64,000 nt of DNA, taken from contig JBJMHZ010000013.1 of NCBI GenBank assembly GCA_045807125.1, forward strand, positions 1 through 64,000, read 5' to 3'. Below the pieces are notes generated by a model. The model did not search any database. It was not told where the DNA came from and saw only the letters and a list, made by a program, of their open reading frames with translations. The position numbers were made by a program, and so were the translations under genes. Below, in pieces: positions 36,382 through 45,236 of this stretch. Within the stretch, counting starts at the first letter, position 1. Each line of letters opens with the position of its first letter. The stretch comes from JBJMHZ01 sp045807125. Its GTDB lineage: Bacteria > Actinomycetota > Actinomycetes > JAWWOL01.

Positions 36382-38421
36382 GTGAGCACGACGGCGTCCG
36401 ACTCCCCCGCCACGCCCGCTGCCGGCCCGCCGGCCGCGCCGGCCGGTGCCGAGGTGCTGGCCGAGTTCTGCGCGGCAGGGCTGTGGCCGGGCCTCGGCCG
36501 GGCCCTCGCGCGCCGGCTGCTGGAGGCGGGGGTGCGCCGCCCGGAGGACGTGACCAGGCCGGCCCTCGCGGCGCTGCCGGGCGTGTCGGCGGCCAGGGCC
36601 GACCGGCTCGTGCTGGCCTGGGCCGACGTCGCGCCGGTCTACGCGGTGGCCGAGCTGCTCGTGCCGGCCGGGCTACCGGTGCGCCTCGCCGGGCCGCTCG
36701 TCGCCGAGCTCGGGCCCGACGCGGCCACCGCCGTCCGGGCCGATCCCTGGGCCGTGGTGGTCGTGGGCGATGCCACGCCGGCGCAGGCCGACGCCCTCGC
36801 GGCCGGGCTGCTCGGCCGGCCGGCGCGGGCCCTCGCGGCCGACGAGCGCCGCGGCCGCGCGCTGGCCGCCCACCTGGTCGCGCGGGCCGCCCGCGACGGG
36901 CACACCGCCCTGCCGGCCGGGGTCGTGCGCTCGGGGCTCGCCGGGCTCGGCGTCCCCGACCCCGACGCGGCCATCGGCCGGGCGCTCGACGACGGGCGCC
37001 TGCTCGCGTTCGAGGACGAGGCCGAGCCGGCGGCACCCGGGCCGTCCCCTGCGCCTGATCCCCCGGCCGCGGCTGCGGTCGATGCCCCCGGTGCGGAGGC
37101 CGGGCCGCGGACCTTGCTCGCGGTGCCGCGCTACGCGATGGCCGAGGACGCCGTCGCCGACGGGATCGCCCGGCTGCTGGCGACCGCCGAGCCGCTCTGC
37201 CGCACCGGCGACGTCGAGCCGCACGTCGCCGAGCTCGACCCGGCGCAGGCCGCCGCAGTCGCCGCGGTCGCGGCGCACGGTGTCGGCGTCCTCACCGGCG
37301 GGCCGGGCACCGGCAAGAGCCGCACGGTCGCCGCCGTCGTGGCGCTGGCCCGTGCCCGCGAGGTGACGGTGGCGCTCGCCGCGCCGACCGGCCGGGCCGC
37401 CAAGCGGCTGGAGGAGCTCACCGGCGAGCCGGCGCAGACGCTGCACCGGCTGCTCGGGGCGCAGGGCACGACCGGGACGTTCCTGCGGGGCGAGTCGTGG
37501 CGGCTCGACGCCGACGTCGTCGTCGTCGACGAGGCGTCGATGCTCGACGCCGAGCTTGCCGCCGCGCTGCTGGAGGCGTGCGACGACGGCACCCATCTGC
37601 TGCTCGTCGGCGACCCGGCCCAGCTACCGTCGATCGGCGCCGGCCGGGTGCTGGGCGACGTCATCGCCTCCGGCGCGGTGCCGGTCACCGAGCTCACGAC
37701 GCTGCACCGCCAGGCGGAGGGCGGTTCGATCGCGCGGCTGGCGACGGCTGTCCGGCAGGGCGAGCTGCCCCGCGTCGACGACCCGACCCGCGAGGTGGTC
37801 GTGGTGGCGGCCCGCGGGTCGGCCGAGGCCGCCCACCGCGCCGTCCAGCTGGTCACCGACTCGATACCGCGGGTCTTCGGGCTGGCCACCGACGAGGTCC
37901 AGGTGGTCACGCCCGTCCACCGCGGTCCGGCCGGCACGATGGCGCTCAACGCGGCGCTGAAGGAGCGGCTCAACCCGGGGCCGGGCAAGCTGGCCGGCTT
38001 CGACGTCGGCGACCGCGTGGTGGCCACCGCCAACCATCTCGACGAGGGGTTCGCCAACGGCGAGGTCGGCGTCGTCACGGGGGCCGACGAGACCGGCCTG
38101 GTCGTGACCTTCGCGGGCACCGGCCCGGTCACCGTCCCGCCGAAGCTGCTGGGCGACCTGCGGCACGGCTGGGCCCTCACCGTCCATCGCGCGCAGGGCT
38201 CGGAGTGGCCGGCGGTGGTGGCCGTGCTGCCGCCCGAGGCGGGCGCCATGCTGTCGCGCCCGCTCGTCTACACGGCGCTCACCCGGGCCGCCCGGCACCT
38301 GTCGGTGGTGCACGCGGCCGGCCCGGCGCTGGCCCGCGGCGTCCGGGAGGTCGACGCGCGGCCCCGGCGCACCCGGCTGACCGGCCTGCTCCGCGAGGCG
38401 GCCGGCGATAACGACGGGTGA
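36382..38421 (+). CDS. RecD-like ATP-dependent helicase
   Basis: A 679-residue protein from GTG 36382. The N-terminal 230 residues contain helix-hairpin-helix-type repeats and an Ala/Pro-rich linker. The helicase core has Walker A GGPGTGKSR, Walker B VVVDEASMLD, motif III GDPAQLPSIGAG and motifs V/VI in VHRAQGSEWPAV and YTALTRAARH. It is the RecD2-type superfamily 1B helicase found without RecBC partners; a role in repair or replication-fork processing is likely. Coupled to the preceding methyltransferase gene. Confidence 0.92.
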   Translation: MSTTASDSPATPAAGPPAAPAGAEVLAEFCAAGLWPGLGRALARRLLEAGVRRPEDVTRPALAALPGVSAARADRLVLAWADVAPVYAVAELLVPAGLPVRLAGPLVAELGPDAATAVRADPWAVVVVGDATPAQADALAAGLLGRPARALAADERRGRALAAHLVARAARDGHTALPAGVVRSGLAGLGVPDPDAAIGRALDDGRLLAFEDEAEPAAPGPSPAPDPPAAAAVDAPGAEAGPRTLLAVPRYAMAEDAVADGIARLLATAEPLCRTGDVEPHVAELDPAQAAAVAAVAAHGVGVLTGGPGTGKSRTVAAVVALARAREVTVALAAPTGRAAKRLEELTGEPAQTLHRLLGAQGTTGTFLRGESWRLDADVVVVDEASMLDAELAAALLEACDDGTHLLLVGDPAQLPSIGAGRVLGDVIASGAVPVTELTTLHRQAEGGSIARLATAVRQGELPRVDDPTREVVVVAARGSAEAAHRAVQLVTDSIPRVFGLATDEVQVVTPVHRGPAGTMALNAALKERLNPGPGKLAGFDVGDRVVATANHLDEGFANGEVGVVTGADETGLVVTFAGTGPVTVPPKLLGDLRHGWALTVHRAQGSEWPAVVAVLPPEAGAMLSRPLVYTALTRAARHLSVVHAAGPALARGVREVDARPRRTRLTGLLREAAGDNDG

Positions 38422-38464
38422 CCTCGCCCGTACCGGGTGCCACCGACGTGCCCGCCGAGCGACT

Positions 38465-38689
38465 ATGGGGGGCGTGAGCGTGCTCGACTCCGCCGTCAAC
38501 TCGGCCCTCGACTGGGAGTACCGGCGGCTGTACCTGTCCCGCCACGTCTCGCGGCGAGCCGCCCAGCAGCTGCTCACCGACTACGCCGAGTACGGCCACT
38601 GGGAGCTCGACCGGCTGCGCCTCTACCCCGACGGCAGCCGCCGGGTCGTCCTGCGCCGGCGGATCATCCGCCAGCGCCGCGACGCCTAG
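38465..38689 (+). CDS. DUF5703 family small protein
   Basis: A 74-residue basic protein with the family core YRRLYLSRHVSRRAAQQLL and YGHWELDRLRLYPDGSRRV. Function unknown. The start may be ATG 38465, GTG 38474 or GTG 38480; the last has a GGGGGG ribosome-binding stretch at the right distance. Usually found next to the M20 peptidase gene, as here (convergent, 25 bases apart). Confidence 0.85.
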   Translation: MGGVSVLDSAVNSALDWEYRRLYLSRHVSRRAAQQLLTDYAEYGHWELDRLRLYPDGSRRVVLRRRIIRQRRDA

Positions 38690-38714
38690 CCAGCTCTCGG
38701 TGACCGGCTCGGGC

Positions 38715-40004
38715 TCAGCAGGTGCTGAGGAGCCGGTCGAGCACCCGCACGCCGAACTTGAGCCCCTCGATCGGCACCCGCTCGTCGACCCCGTGGAACA
38801 TGGCGGTGAAGTCGAGGTCGGCCGGCAACCGCAGCGGCGAGAAGCCGTAGCAGCGCATGCCGAGCGTCACGAACGACTTGGCGTCGGTGCCGCCCGACAG
38901 GCAGTACGGGACGGGCCGCGCGCCCTCGTCCTCGGCCTTCAGCGCCGCGCAGATCGCGTCGATCAGATCGCCCTCGAACTCCGCCTCCACGCCCCTGTCG
39001 AAGTGGACGAACTCGCGGCTCACGTCGGGGCCGATGACCTTGTCGACCTCGGCGAGGAAGTCGTCCTGCCGGCCGGGCAGGAACCGGCAGTCGACGTCGG
39101 CGGTGGCCGTCTGCGGGATCACGTTGGCCTTGTAGCCGGCCTGGAGGATGCTCGGGTTGGCGGTGTGGCGCAAGGTGGCGCCGACCATGCGGGCCAGGCT
39201 GCCCACCTTGGCGACCGTCGCCTCCGGGTTCTTGGGGTCGTACTCGATGTCGAGGGCGTCGGACACCTCGCGCAGGAAGGCCTCGACGGACGGGATCAGC
39301 TGCAGCGGGAACCGGTGCCGCCCGAGCCGGGCCACCGCCTCGCAGAGGGTGATGACCGCATTGTCGTCGTTGAGCATGCTGCCGTGGCCGGCCCGGCCAC
39401 GGGCCTTGAGCCGCAGCCAGGCGATGCCCTTCTCGGCGGTCTGGATGAGGTAGAGGCGCTGGTTCTCGTTGACGCTCCAGCTGTAGCCGCCGACCTCGCT
39501 GATCGCGTCGGTGCAGCCCTCGAAGAGCTCGGCATGGTTCTTGACGAGGAAGTTGGCGCCCTTCAGGCTGCCGGCCTCCTCGTCGGCGACGAAGGCGAGG
39601 ACGACGTCGCGCGTCGGCTTGCGGCCCTGACGCATGCGCTCGCGAATGACGGCGAGGGTCATCGCGTCCATGTCCTTCATGTCGATCGCGCCGCGGCCCC
39701 ACACGCAGTCGTCCTGGATCTCGCCGGAGAACGGGTCGACCGTCCAGTCGGCCGCCTCGGCCGGCACGACGTCGAGGTGGCCATGGATCAGCAGCGCGCC
39801 GCGGCTGCTGTCGGTGCCCGCCATGCGGGCGATCACGCTCGTGCGGCCCGGCTCGGACTCGATCATCGTCGGCTCGAGCCCCACGTCGGAGAGCTTCTCG
39901 GCGACGTACTCGGCCGCCGGCCGCTCCGGGTGGGTCGGGTTGGACGTGTTGAACCGGATGAGATCGCGGCAGAGGTCGACGACCTCGTCCTCGGCGCTGG
40001 TCAT
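38715..40004 (-). CDS. M20/M25/M40-family metallohydrolase
   Basis: A 429-residue protein of the dinuclear zinc M20 family. Metal and catalytic residues are visible in LIHGHLDVVPAE, WGRGAIDMKDMDA (bridging Asp), FVADEEAGSLKGA (general base Glu) and RAGHGSM. The C-terminal His is in AMFHGVDERVP. It is probably a dipeptidase or acyl-amino-acid hydrolase. It lies just before the tRNA-Leu and is transcribed away from it. Confidence 0.92.
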   Translation of the reverse strand: MTSAEDEVVDLCRDLIRFNTSNPTHPERPAAEYVAEKLSDVGLEPTMIESEPGRTSVIARMAGTDSSRGALLIHGHLDVVPAEAADWTVDPFSGEIQDDCVWGRGAIDMKDMDAMTLAVIRERMRQGRKPTRDVVLAFVADEEAGSLKGANFLVKNHAELFEGCTDAISEVGGYSWSVNENQRLYLIQTAEKGIAWLRLKARGRAGHGSMLNDDNAVITLCEAVARLGRHRFPLQLIPSVEAFLREVSDALDIEYDPKNPEATVAKVGSLARMVGATLRHTANPSILQAGYKANVIPQTATADVDCRFLPGRQDDFLAEVDKVIGPDVSREFVHFDRGVEAEFEGDLIDAICAALKAEDEGARPVPYCLSGGTDAKSFVTLGMRCYGFSPLRLPADLDFTAMFHGVDERVPIEGLKFGVRVLDRLLSTC

Positions 40005-40158
40005 GGCGGCCCCCTGAGCGATCGGGCGGCTGGGCGGCGTGCCAGCCGTACCGGGAGGCTACCTCCGGCCGCCGACAGGAACCTGACGAGGTGGGGTGAC
40101 CGCGATCCTGTATCGTGGTCGACGCGTTCCGCCGGGTCGCCCCCGGCCGGACGTCCAC

Positions 40159-40242
40159 GTCGGAGTGGCGGAATGGCAGACGCGCTAGCTTGAGGTGCTA
40201 GTGCCCTCTAAGGGCGTGGGGGTTCAAGTCCCCCCTCCGACA
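40159..40242 (+). tRNA. tRNA-Leu (anticodon GAG)
   Basis: An 84-nt class II tRNA. The acceptor stem pairs GTCGGAG with CTCCGAC and the discriminator is A. The anticodon stem-loop CTAGC-TTGAGGT-GCTAG places GAG in the anticodon, reading CUC leucine codons. A long variable arm (TGCCCTC-TAA-GGGCGT) and the T arm GGGGG-TTCAAGT-CCCCC confirm it. The CCA end is not encoded. It is the likely attachment site of the element that follows. Confidence 0.95.
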
Positions 40243-40346
40243 CTGTCCACAGATCGCTTCTGACCTGGTCGAACGGTCGGCGAACCCTCCTAGCGTCGCT
40301 CCCATGGCATCACCGTGGCATCACATGATCTTGGGAGGCGGCGTTC

Positions 40347-40628
40347 GTGGCTGGCGTGGTGCGCCGGAAGCGGCGGGACGGAACCTTCGGTTACAAGGTG
40401 CAGTGGCGGGCCGGCGGCGCACGTGACGGAGCCTGGCGGTCCGAGACGTTCGGCGACCGGCGGGCAGCGGCCAAGTTCCAGGCGCAGGTCGAGGCGAACG
40501 GGCACCAGTGGCCGGAGGGGTGGGTCAAGGGTCGCGGCTTCCGGTTCACGGTCCAACCGGAACCTGAGCCGGTCGAGGAACACCCGCTGCTCGATCTTCC
40601 GCAAGCTCACCCTTGTCGTCCAGCGTAG
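40347..40628 (+). pseudogene. Tyrosine integrase, N-terminal remnant
   Basis: A 93-residue frame from GTG 40347, with GGGAGGCG upstream, 105 bases after the tRNA. It matches the first part of actinomycete phage/ICE integrases: the AP2-like strand-rich DNA-binding segment VVRRKRRDGTFGYKVQWRA and the DRRAAAKFQAQVEANGHQW helix followed by PEGW. The normal continuation (core-binding domain and the catalytic Arg-His-Tyr residues, about 300 more residues) is absent in every frame, so the gene is a truncated relic. Confidence 0.75.
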
Positions 40629-40721
40629 GAGCGTGCTTTCAATCGAACGCTAGACGGCCCCGGCACGACGATCGCAACGTCGGCCGGGGCCTCGACGCAC
40701 GCCTACAAGGAGGCGCACGCC

Positions 40722-41093
40722 GTGAGCAGAGACTTGCACACCCCTATTCCGGCCGGTCCTACCTGCCCGCCGTGGTGCCGGGCCATGGCCGGCGAAGCAC
40801 ACGACCAGGACGACACGTACGGCCGCTTGGGCGTTTACCACGACTCTCGGCTGATGGTCGTGATCCCGGCCCCCGACGATGGCAGCCGCATCTACGTGAA
40901 GGCGTCGCAGTTCGAACCGCAAGGCTCCGCTGTCGAGCCGCCCGTCGTGGAGGTCGAGATGGAGCTGTCAGATGACCGCTACCGGCACGAGGCCGCTCGC
41001 GGCTTCTGGCTGCGCGCGGCGGAGAGCGTCGAGCTGGCAACGGCGCTCACACTCGGGGCCAAGATGTGTGCCGAGGCCAGGGATACCACCTGA
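40722..41093 (+). CDS. DUF6907 family protein
   Basis: A 123-residue acidic protein from GTG 40722 behind AAGGAGGCG. The TCPPWC motif at residues 14-19 and the C-terminal ATALTLGAKMCAEA helix match DUF6907 proteins, which are common on actinomycete integrative elements and plasmids next to integrase genes. Function unknown. It supports the view that the region after the tRNA came from a mobile element. Confidence 0.8.
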   Translation: MSRDLHTPIPAGPTCPPWCRAMAGEAHDQDDTYGRLGVYHDSRLMVVIPAPDDGSRIYVKASQFEPQGSAVEPPVVEVEMELSDDRYRHEAARGFWLRAAESVELATALTLGAKMCAEARDTT

Positions 41094-41185
41094 CTCCCCC
41101 GGCTGCTGGAGACGCCGCGAAGCATGGCGAGCGTTGGGCAGCAGCCACACACTTGATCGCTGCGGCCGGCAGCGGATGGAGACGA

Positions 41186-41689
41186 TCAGGTGGCTAGGAA
41201 CGTCACCGGTTCGGGGATTCGTTCTGGCAGCTTGACCGAGGCGGTGGAGCGCTCGACGCCGATGTCGGCGCACTCCACCTCGAAGGTGACCTCGCCGCTC
41301 GGGCGAGGCGTGAGCCAGAAGTCAAAGCCGAAGCAGGCGCCGCCGGACTCGGCCAGTCCGAAGCCGGAGCCGCTGCCACCTGTCTGCCTCAATCCGGTCC
41401 GGGTGGCCCGCGACTCCGGCTCGCGGCGAATGCCGTCCGCGCACGTGACGGCGAACCGCAAGAGGCGGGCCGACGGAATCAGGTCCGCGTCCGCGGGATC
41501 GACGACGAGCTCAGGCAAGGCGACCGGTGGCTGCTCCTGTCGAAGCCGCACCGTGAGGGCGAACTGCACGCCGGAGGGCCAGAGCCGGAAGCAGTCCACG
41601 CCGACCAGCACGTCGCGACTGCGGACGAGCAGGCAGCGCAGGTCGGCCACCTGGGCGAGGCCGTCGTTGGGCGGGTCCTGCTCGTCCAC
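41186..41689 (-). CDS. Hypothetical protein
   Basis: A 167-residue soluble protein; GTG 41689 has the ribosome-binding site GAGGAG at good distance, which supports it as a gene. It is beta-rich in appearance with Gly-Ser-rich segments in the middle. No family recognised. It begins 16 bases after the stop of the upstream secreted-protein gene, so the two probably form an operon. A longer plus-strand frame over the same bases looks like its shadow. Confidence 0.6.
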   Translation of the reverse strand: MDEQDPPNDGLAQVADLRCLLVRSRDVLVGVDCFRLWPSGVQFALTVRLRQEQPPVALPELVVDPADADLIPSARLLRFAVTCADGIRREPESRATRTGLRQTGGSGSGFGLAESGGACFGFDFWLTPRPSGEVTFEVECADIGVERSTASVKLPERIPEPVTFLAT

Positions 41690-41705
41690 GCACGCTCCTC
41701 GGCTC

Positions 41706-42500
41706 TCAGTACCGGCAGGTGGTGTCGTTGAGGTCGCAGAGCGCGTTGTTGGTGCGGGCGTTGTCCTGCACGCCCTCCAGCAGCGGCGTGAAGTACGCGT
41801 ACAGCTGGTAGGCGTGGGCGAGGAACGAGCCGTACATGGCCGGCGAGGAGCTGACGTACCAGGTCTTGCTTCCGGTTCCGCTCGCGGAGCTGCTGCCGCA
41901 GCGGGTGTCGCCGTAGCACAGGGCGATGAACCAGGTGTGGATGTTGGTGAAGTCGCCGTTGTTCGGCGAGTAGAGCAGGGTCATGCTCGCCTTGGAGGTC
42001 TTCGCGCCGGGGTTCGTCGTGACGCTGTTGGCGCGCAGCTTGTCCTCGGTGATGCACACGCCGTCGCAGTACACGCCGTCGATCTCTAGCGGCATGCCGG
42101 TCCAGTACAGGTCGCCCGATCCCGGATAGCCCCGCACCGGATAGTTCGCCTCCACGCTGTCCGTCGAAGCTGGGCTCACCACGCCCAGCAGCGCCGTCAG
42201 ATCCGCGACCACCCCGCGAGAGGTGGTCGGAGCCGAGCGGCCCGGCAACGTGGTCAGCTTGCCGGCCACAGCCTCATCCCGCATCTGGCTGAGCGTGCGC
42301 AGGACCTCCGCGCGGTCTTGGTGGGTCAACGACGCGATGACCGCCTGATCGAACGTCTCCCTTGGCGTGGTCACCAGCCACATGTGCGAGTGCCGCGCTG
42401 CCGCCGTCCGCCCATTCGCTTCGGCCGGACCCTGCCAGGACACCGCCAGGCACGCAGCCGCTATCGCTCCAAGAGCCACGATGCCCCGTGGCCGCCTCAT
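41706..42500 (-). CDS. Secreted protein of unknown function
   Basis: A 264-residue protein with a clear signal peptide: MRRPRG, then the hydrophobic IVALGAIAAACLAVSW, then a cleavage-like AEA near residue 28. AGGAGG lies just before the ATG. The mature part is Thr/Ser-rich with six Cys residues (in VYCDGVCI, ALCYGDTRC and NALCDLNDTTC), so three disulfides are possible. No family recognised. Located in the putative mobile-element remnant. Confidence 0.75.
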   Translation of the reverse strand: MRRPRGIVALGAIAAACLAVSWQGPAEANGRTAAARHSHMWLVTTPRETFDQAVIASLTHQDRAEVLRTLSQMRDEAVAGKLTTLPGRSAPTTSRGVVADLTALLGVVSPASTDSVEANYPVRGYPGSGDLYWTGMPLEIDGVYCDGVCITEDKLRANSVTTNPGAKTSKASMTLLYSPNNGDFTNIHTWFIALCYGDTRCGSSSASGTGSKTWYVSSSPAMYGSFLAHAYQLYAYFTPLLEGVQDNARTNNALCDLNDTTCRY

Positions 42501-42763
42501 GCTGGCCTCCTAACACGGCTTCTATGCGCCGAGCCTGGCTGACGGGGATCGTATCGGCACGCGCAGAGATCAAGAAGTCCTCTTACCAGCCGCGGGCCGA
42601 CGCTTGACCTTCCGTGGTCCACGCTCGTAGAGAGTCCCGCGGCATGGAGCGCCGTGCCCGGGCCAGGGTCGCCACCTCCGCCACCCGCGAATGGAGCGCT
42701 CCGACGCACGAGTGACCAGGAGGCCGCTAGAGCGGTGTCTCGTTGAGGAGGCTGACGCCGCAC

Positions 42764-43981
42764 TCAGCCGTCGGCAGGGTCGGGAACGCGCAATTCATCC
42801 TTATCGGTGAGTTCCTTCTCGGCGGTCGCCGCGCGGTTCATGATCGCCATTGGTCCCCACAGGTACAGGCGCCAGGAACCGTCGACGTCGGGAGTCGCGG
42901 GATCGCCGTCTGGAGTCTCGCGAATCCACCGAAGGCGACCGGCCCGCTGCTTGCCGTTGATCGTGAGCGTCACATCGACCTCGCAGGCCGCGGCAGCCAC
43001 GAAGTGCAGCGTGCCGAGGGCGAAGTCCGTCAGGCGGAAGAGGTCGACCTCGTCGCGAACCTTCCCCGCCGTCTCGTTCTGCGTTGCGCCGGCCAGCCGC
43101 CTGGGGAGTGACGCGGCCATCCGGCCGTAGTTCCGCTGCCGCCACGCCGTCAGGTACGCCAGGCTCTCCAGACGGACGGGCTCCGTCTCGTAGCCCGGGC
43201 CACCCGGCTCGACCTCGCGCGGGCGCCAAGCGTCCAGGGACCCCTGCGCACGCGCGTTCTTGACGATGAGGCCCCTCACCTCCTTGAACGTCGGCTTGGG
43301 CTCCGCCGGCGCCTGCTGCTTCTCACGAGCTGTCGCCCAGTCGGCCACCGCGAACAGGCGGTTCCATGCCTTGGTCGCGATGATCACGTTGTTGTAGTTC
43401 AGGATCGTGCCGTGCATGATGCCGTTGCGGTGCAGCTCGAAGCACTCTTCATCGGTCGTCTTGCTGATCGTCTTCGTGAATGACTTGTGCGCGTGCGCGA
43501 GACCGAGGTGATGCCCCACGACGGTGTCCCAGGCCTGCATGTCATCCACGTCGCGAGCGTGCAGCCCGCGCCGCGCGGCCTCGAAGTCGTTGACGAACCC
43601 GTCCATGACCGTTAGCAGACGCAGCACCACCGCGTCGTACCGGCCGGCGGCGTAGTCGTCGAGCGCACGGTCGATGAGATGGCGCCGCCGGCGCATCGCC
43701 TCGTGCTGGTTGAGCTGCCCCACCATGAAGCGGAGCGTGTCGGGTTCCCGGTAGAGCTTGACCAACCGCCGCTCGGCCTCGGCTGGCACCTCGCCACTAT
43801 CGACGATGGCACCGACACGCTCGACGTTGAGGCTGTCATGGAACACCCAATGCCGCTCGCCAAGGTGCTCGTAGAACCCGTCCACGATCTTGACGAGTCG
43901 GTCAAGCTGAGCTTCAAGGTCGACAAGACGTGGCCGGAGCTTCCTACCTACGAGACGGGTCAACGCCTTCCCACCCTGCAA
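42764..43981 (-). CDS. HEPN-type protein with R-x4-H motif
   Basis: About 405 residues. Residues 105-125 form a paired-helix pattern (RALDDYAAGRYDAVVLRLLT, then VMDGF), and residues 185-190 read RNGIMH inside LHRNGIMHGTILNYN. This is the R-N-x3-H arrangement that marks HEPN ribonuclease toxins and their relatives. A C-terminal beta-rich domain (about 310-400) follows. The first codon is uncertain: TTG 43981 has no ribosome-binding site; GTG 43885 is another choice. Its place beside an integrase relic suggests a defence or toxin-like function. Confidence 0.7.
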   Translation of the reverse strand: MQGGKALTRLVGRKLRPRLVDLEAQLDRLVKIVDGFYEHLGERHWVFHDSLNVERVGAIVDSGEVPAEAERRLVKLYREPDTLRFMVGQLNQHEAMRRRRHLIDRALDDYAAGRYDAVVLRLLTVMDGFVNDFEAARRGLHARDVDDMQAWDTVVGHHLGLAHAHKSFTKTISKTTDEECFELHRNGIMHGTILNYNNVIIATKAWNRLFAVADWATAREKQQAPAEPKPTFKEVRGLIVKNARAQGSLDAWRPREVEPGGPGYETEPVRLESLAYLTAWRQRNYGRMAASLPRRLAGATQNETAGKVRDEVDLFRLTDFALGTLHFVAAAACEVDVTLTINGKQRAGRLRWIRETPDGDPATPDVDGSWRLYLWGPMAIMNRAATAEKELTDKDELRVPDPADG

Positions 43982-44254
43982 GCGTTGGGCGACGCGCTTA
44001 TCGACGATGTCGGTTATCTAGCCGGCCAGGGGTGGCCGCTGCGATCGCTCGCCGCCATCGTATGGGCACAATCGAGCACACCATCTCACCTCGGTCTGCG
44101 GCTCGCCCGTGATCCCGACGTGCGGGTACGGCGCAGCTTCGCCGGACAGCTCGCGCAGACCGAGCCCGTCGAGGCCCAGCGCGAGGTGCGTGAGATCCTC
44201 GCGAACGACTCCTGTTACAGCGTCCGGGTTCGGCTTGCCGCACCCGAGGGCTGA
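43838..44254 (+). CDS. HEAT-like repeat protein, doubtful
   Basis: A 138-residue frame from ATG 43838, which has a GAGG at five bases' distance. The last 60 residues (LGLRLARDPDVRVRRSFAGQ and ILANDSCYSVRVRLA) look like two HEAT/leucine-rich-variant repeats. The first 48 codons overlap the HEPN gene antisense. It may be a short genuine gene, or the remnant of a longer repeat protein. Confidence is low; no partner or function can be named. Confidence 0.35.
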   Translation: MEHPMPLAKVLVEPVHDLDESVKLSFKVDKTWPELPTYETGQRLPTLQALGDALIDDVGYLAGQGWPLRSLAAIVWAQSSTPSHLGLRLARDPDVRVRRSFAGQLAQTEPVEAQREVREILANDSCYSVRVRLAAPEG

Positions 44255-44455
44255 TCGGGTGGACTCCAAACTGTTCGAGTGGCTGGGCCTAGACCGTGAC
44301 TGCTTCACCACCACCCGGAATAATGCCGCCGTGCATCACGCCTGACGTGCGCTCCGACGTTGAGCTCGCTACGGCGTCGGACGTGAGGGCGCAGCGGCAC
44401 CGCCGTCGAAAGTCGGTCGCCTTGCGCGGTGATCACCTTGTCCTGCGGCCCGAAC

Positions 44456-45178
44456 TCACCTAGCGCTGAGGTTGGCCATGCCACCGTCGTCTGCCGGCCC
44501 GCCGGAAGCTCTGCTCAGCCCACGGCTCCGCTGAGCGCTGGGCCCTAGCATCGTCTCCGCCCGCGGCTGGTGCGCTTCCTGCTCTCCGGCTCGAAAGCCG
44601 TCAACCTGTCGAGGACGCAGTGCCGTCGTCGTCGGTCGCGGGGGCTCAGGGCGTGACGTAGGTGATGAAGAAGGCGCGAGCTTCGTGGCGCCTCGCGCCG
44701 CCGCACGGTACTTGCCCAGCAGCAAGGCCGTGCGCGACAGCACTTCGCATAGCGCCATGAGGATCAGGGCGGTCGGCCAGGTGCTCTCCGAGTGGAGGTC
44801 GAGCCGCTCGCTGAGCCGCCCGATCGCCTCGGCGCCCCCGTTCAAGGCGACGATGCCGAAGGTGAGTCGGCTGGCCATGCCGACGATCCACAGCACGGCG
44901 GCCGCGATCGTTGCCCGACCGATCACCTGCTCGCCGTCATGGTAGACGCGGGTTAGCGCGCCGCAACCGAGCCCGAGGGCAAGACCGATCGCGGCGAGGC
45001 TCCCCGTGAAGATCCGGTCAGAGCTGTGGACCGGAAAGCCGCCGAGGTACTCGAACCCAGCCCATACCACTAGCGCGACCGGCCACAGCAAGCTCCCCGG
45101 CGTCAGTTTCTTGCCGCGGATCTGGCGGAGGACCAGGAGGATCAGCCCGAGGGATATCGCCCAATCGGTCCAGCTCAT
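44456..45178 (-). CDS. Polytopic membrane protein
   Basis: A 240-residue protein; ATG 45178 is preceded by GGAGGAGGATC, so the start is well set. About five hydrophobic segments occupy residues 5-160 (for example AISLGLILLVL, ALVVWAGFEYL, LAAIGLALGLGCGAL). The last 75 residues are Pro/Arg/Thr-rich and look disordered. It is divergent from the MarR-type gene, with 56 bases between starts that contain palindromes. MarR proteins often control the divergent neighbour, so it may be a target. Family not recognised. Confidence 0.7.
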   Translation of the reverse strand: MSWTDWAISLGLILLVLRQIRGKKLTPGSLLWPVALVVWAGFEYLGGFPVHSSDRIFTGSLAAIGLALGLGCGALTRVYHDGEQVIGRATIAAAVLWIVGMASRLTFGIVALNGGAEAIGRLSERLDLHSESTWPTALILMALCEVLSRTALLLGKYRAAARGATKLAPSSSPTSRPEPPRPTTTALRPRQVDGFRAGEQEAHQPRAETMLGPSAQRSRGLSRASGGPADDGGMANLSAR

Positions 45179-45213
45179 GATCCTCCTCCAATGGAGCACG
45201 CCTCAAGCGCATC

Positions 45214-45236
45214 TCTTAAGATGTATCTGTCCAGAT
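45214..45236. promoter_or_regulatory. Palindromes between membrane-protein and MarR genes (possible operator)
   Basis: Overlapping inverted repeats occur here: TCTTAAGA (45214-45221), AGAT-GT-ATCT (45219-45228) and ATCTG-TC-CAGAT (45225-45236). The last overlaps the first possible ATG of the MarR gene, so a bound regulator would block its own expression. MarR operators are often such AT-rich imperfect palindromes. Confidence 0.45.

Noticed and set aside
41190..42089. Plus-strand open frame of 299 residues
   Set aside because: Its codon pattern is that of a shadow; the minus strand has a signal peptide and ribosome-binding sites for two genes over the same bases.
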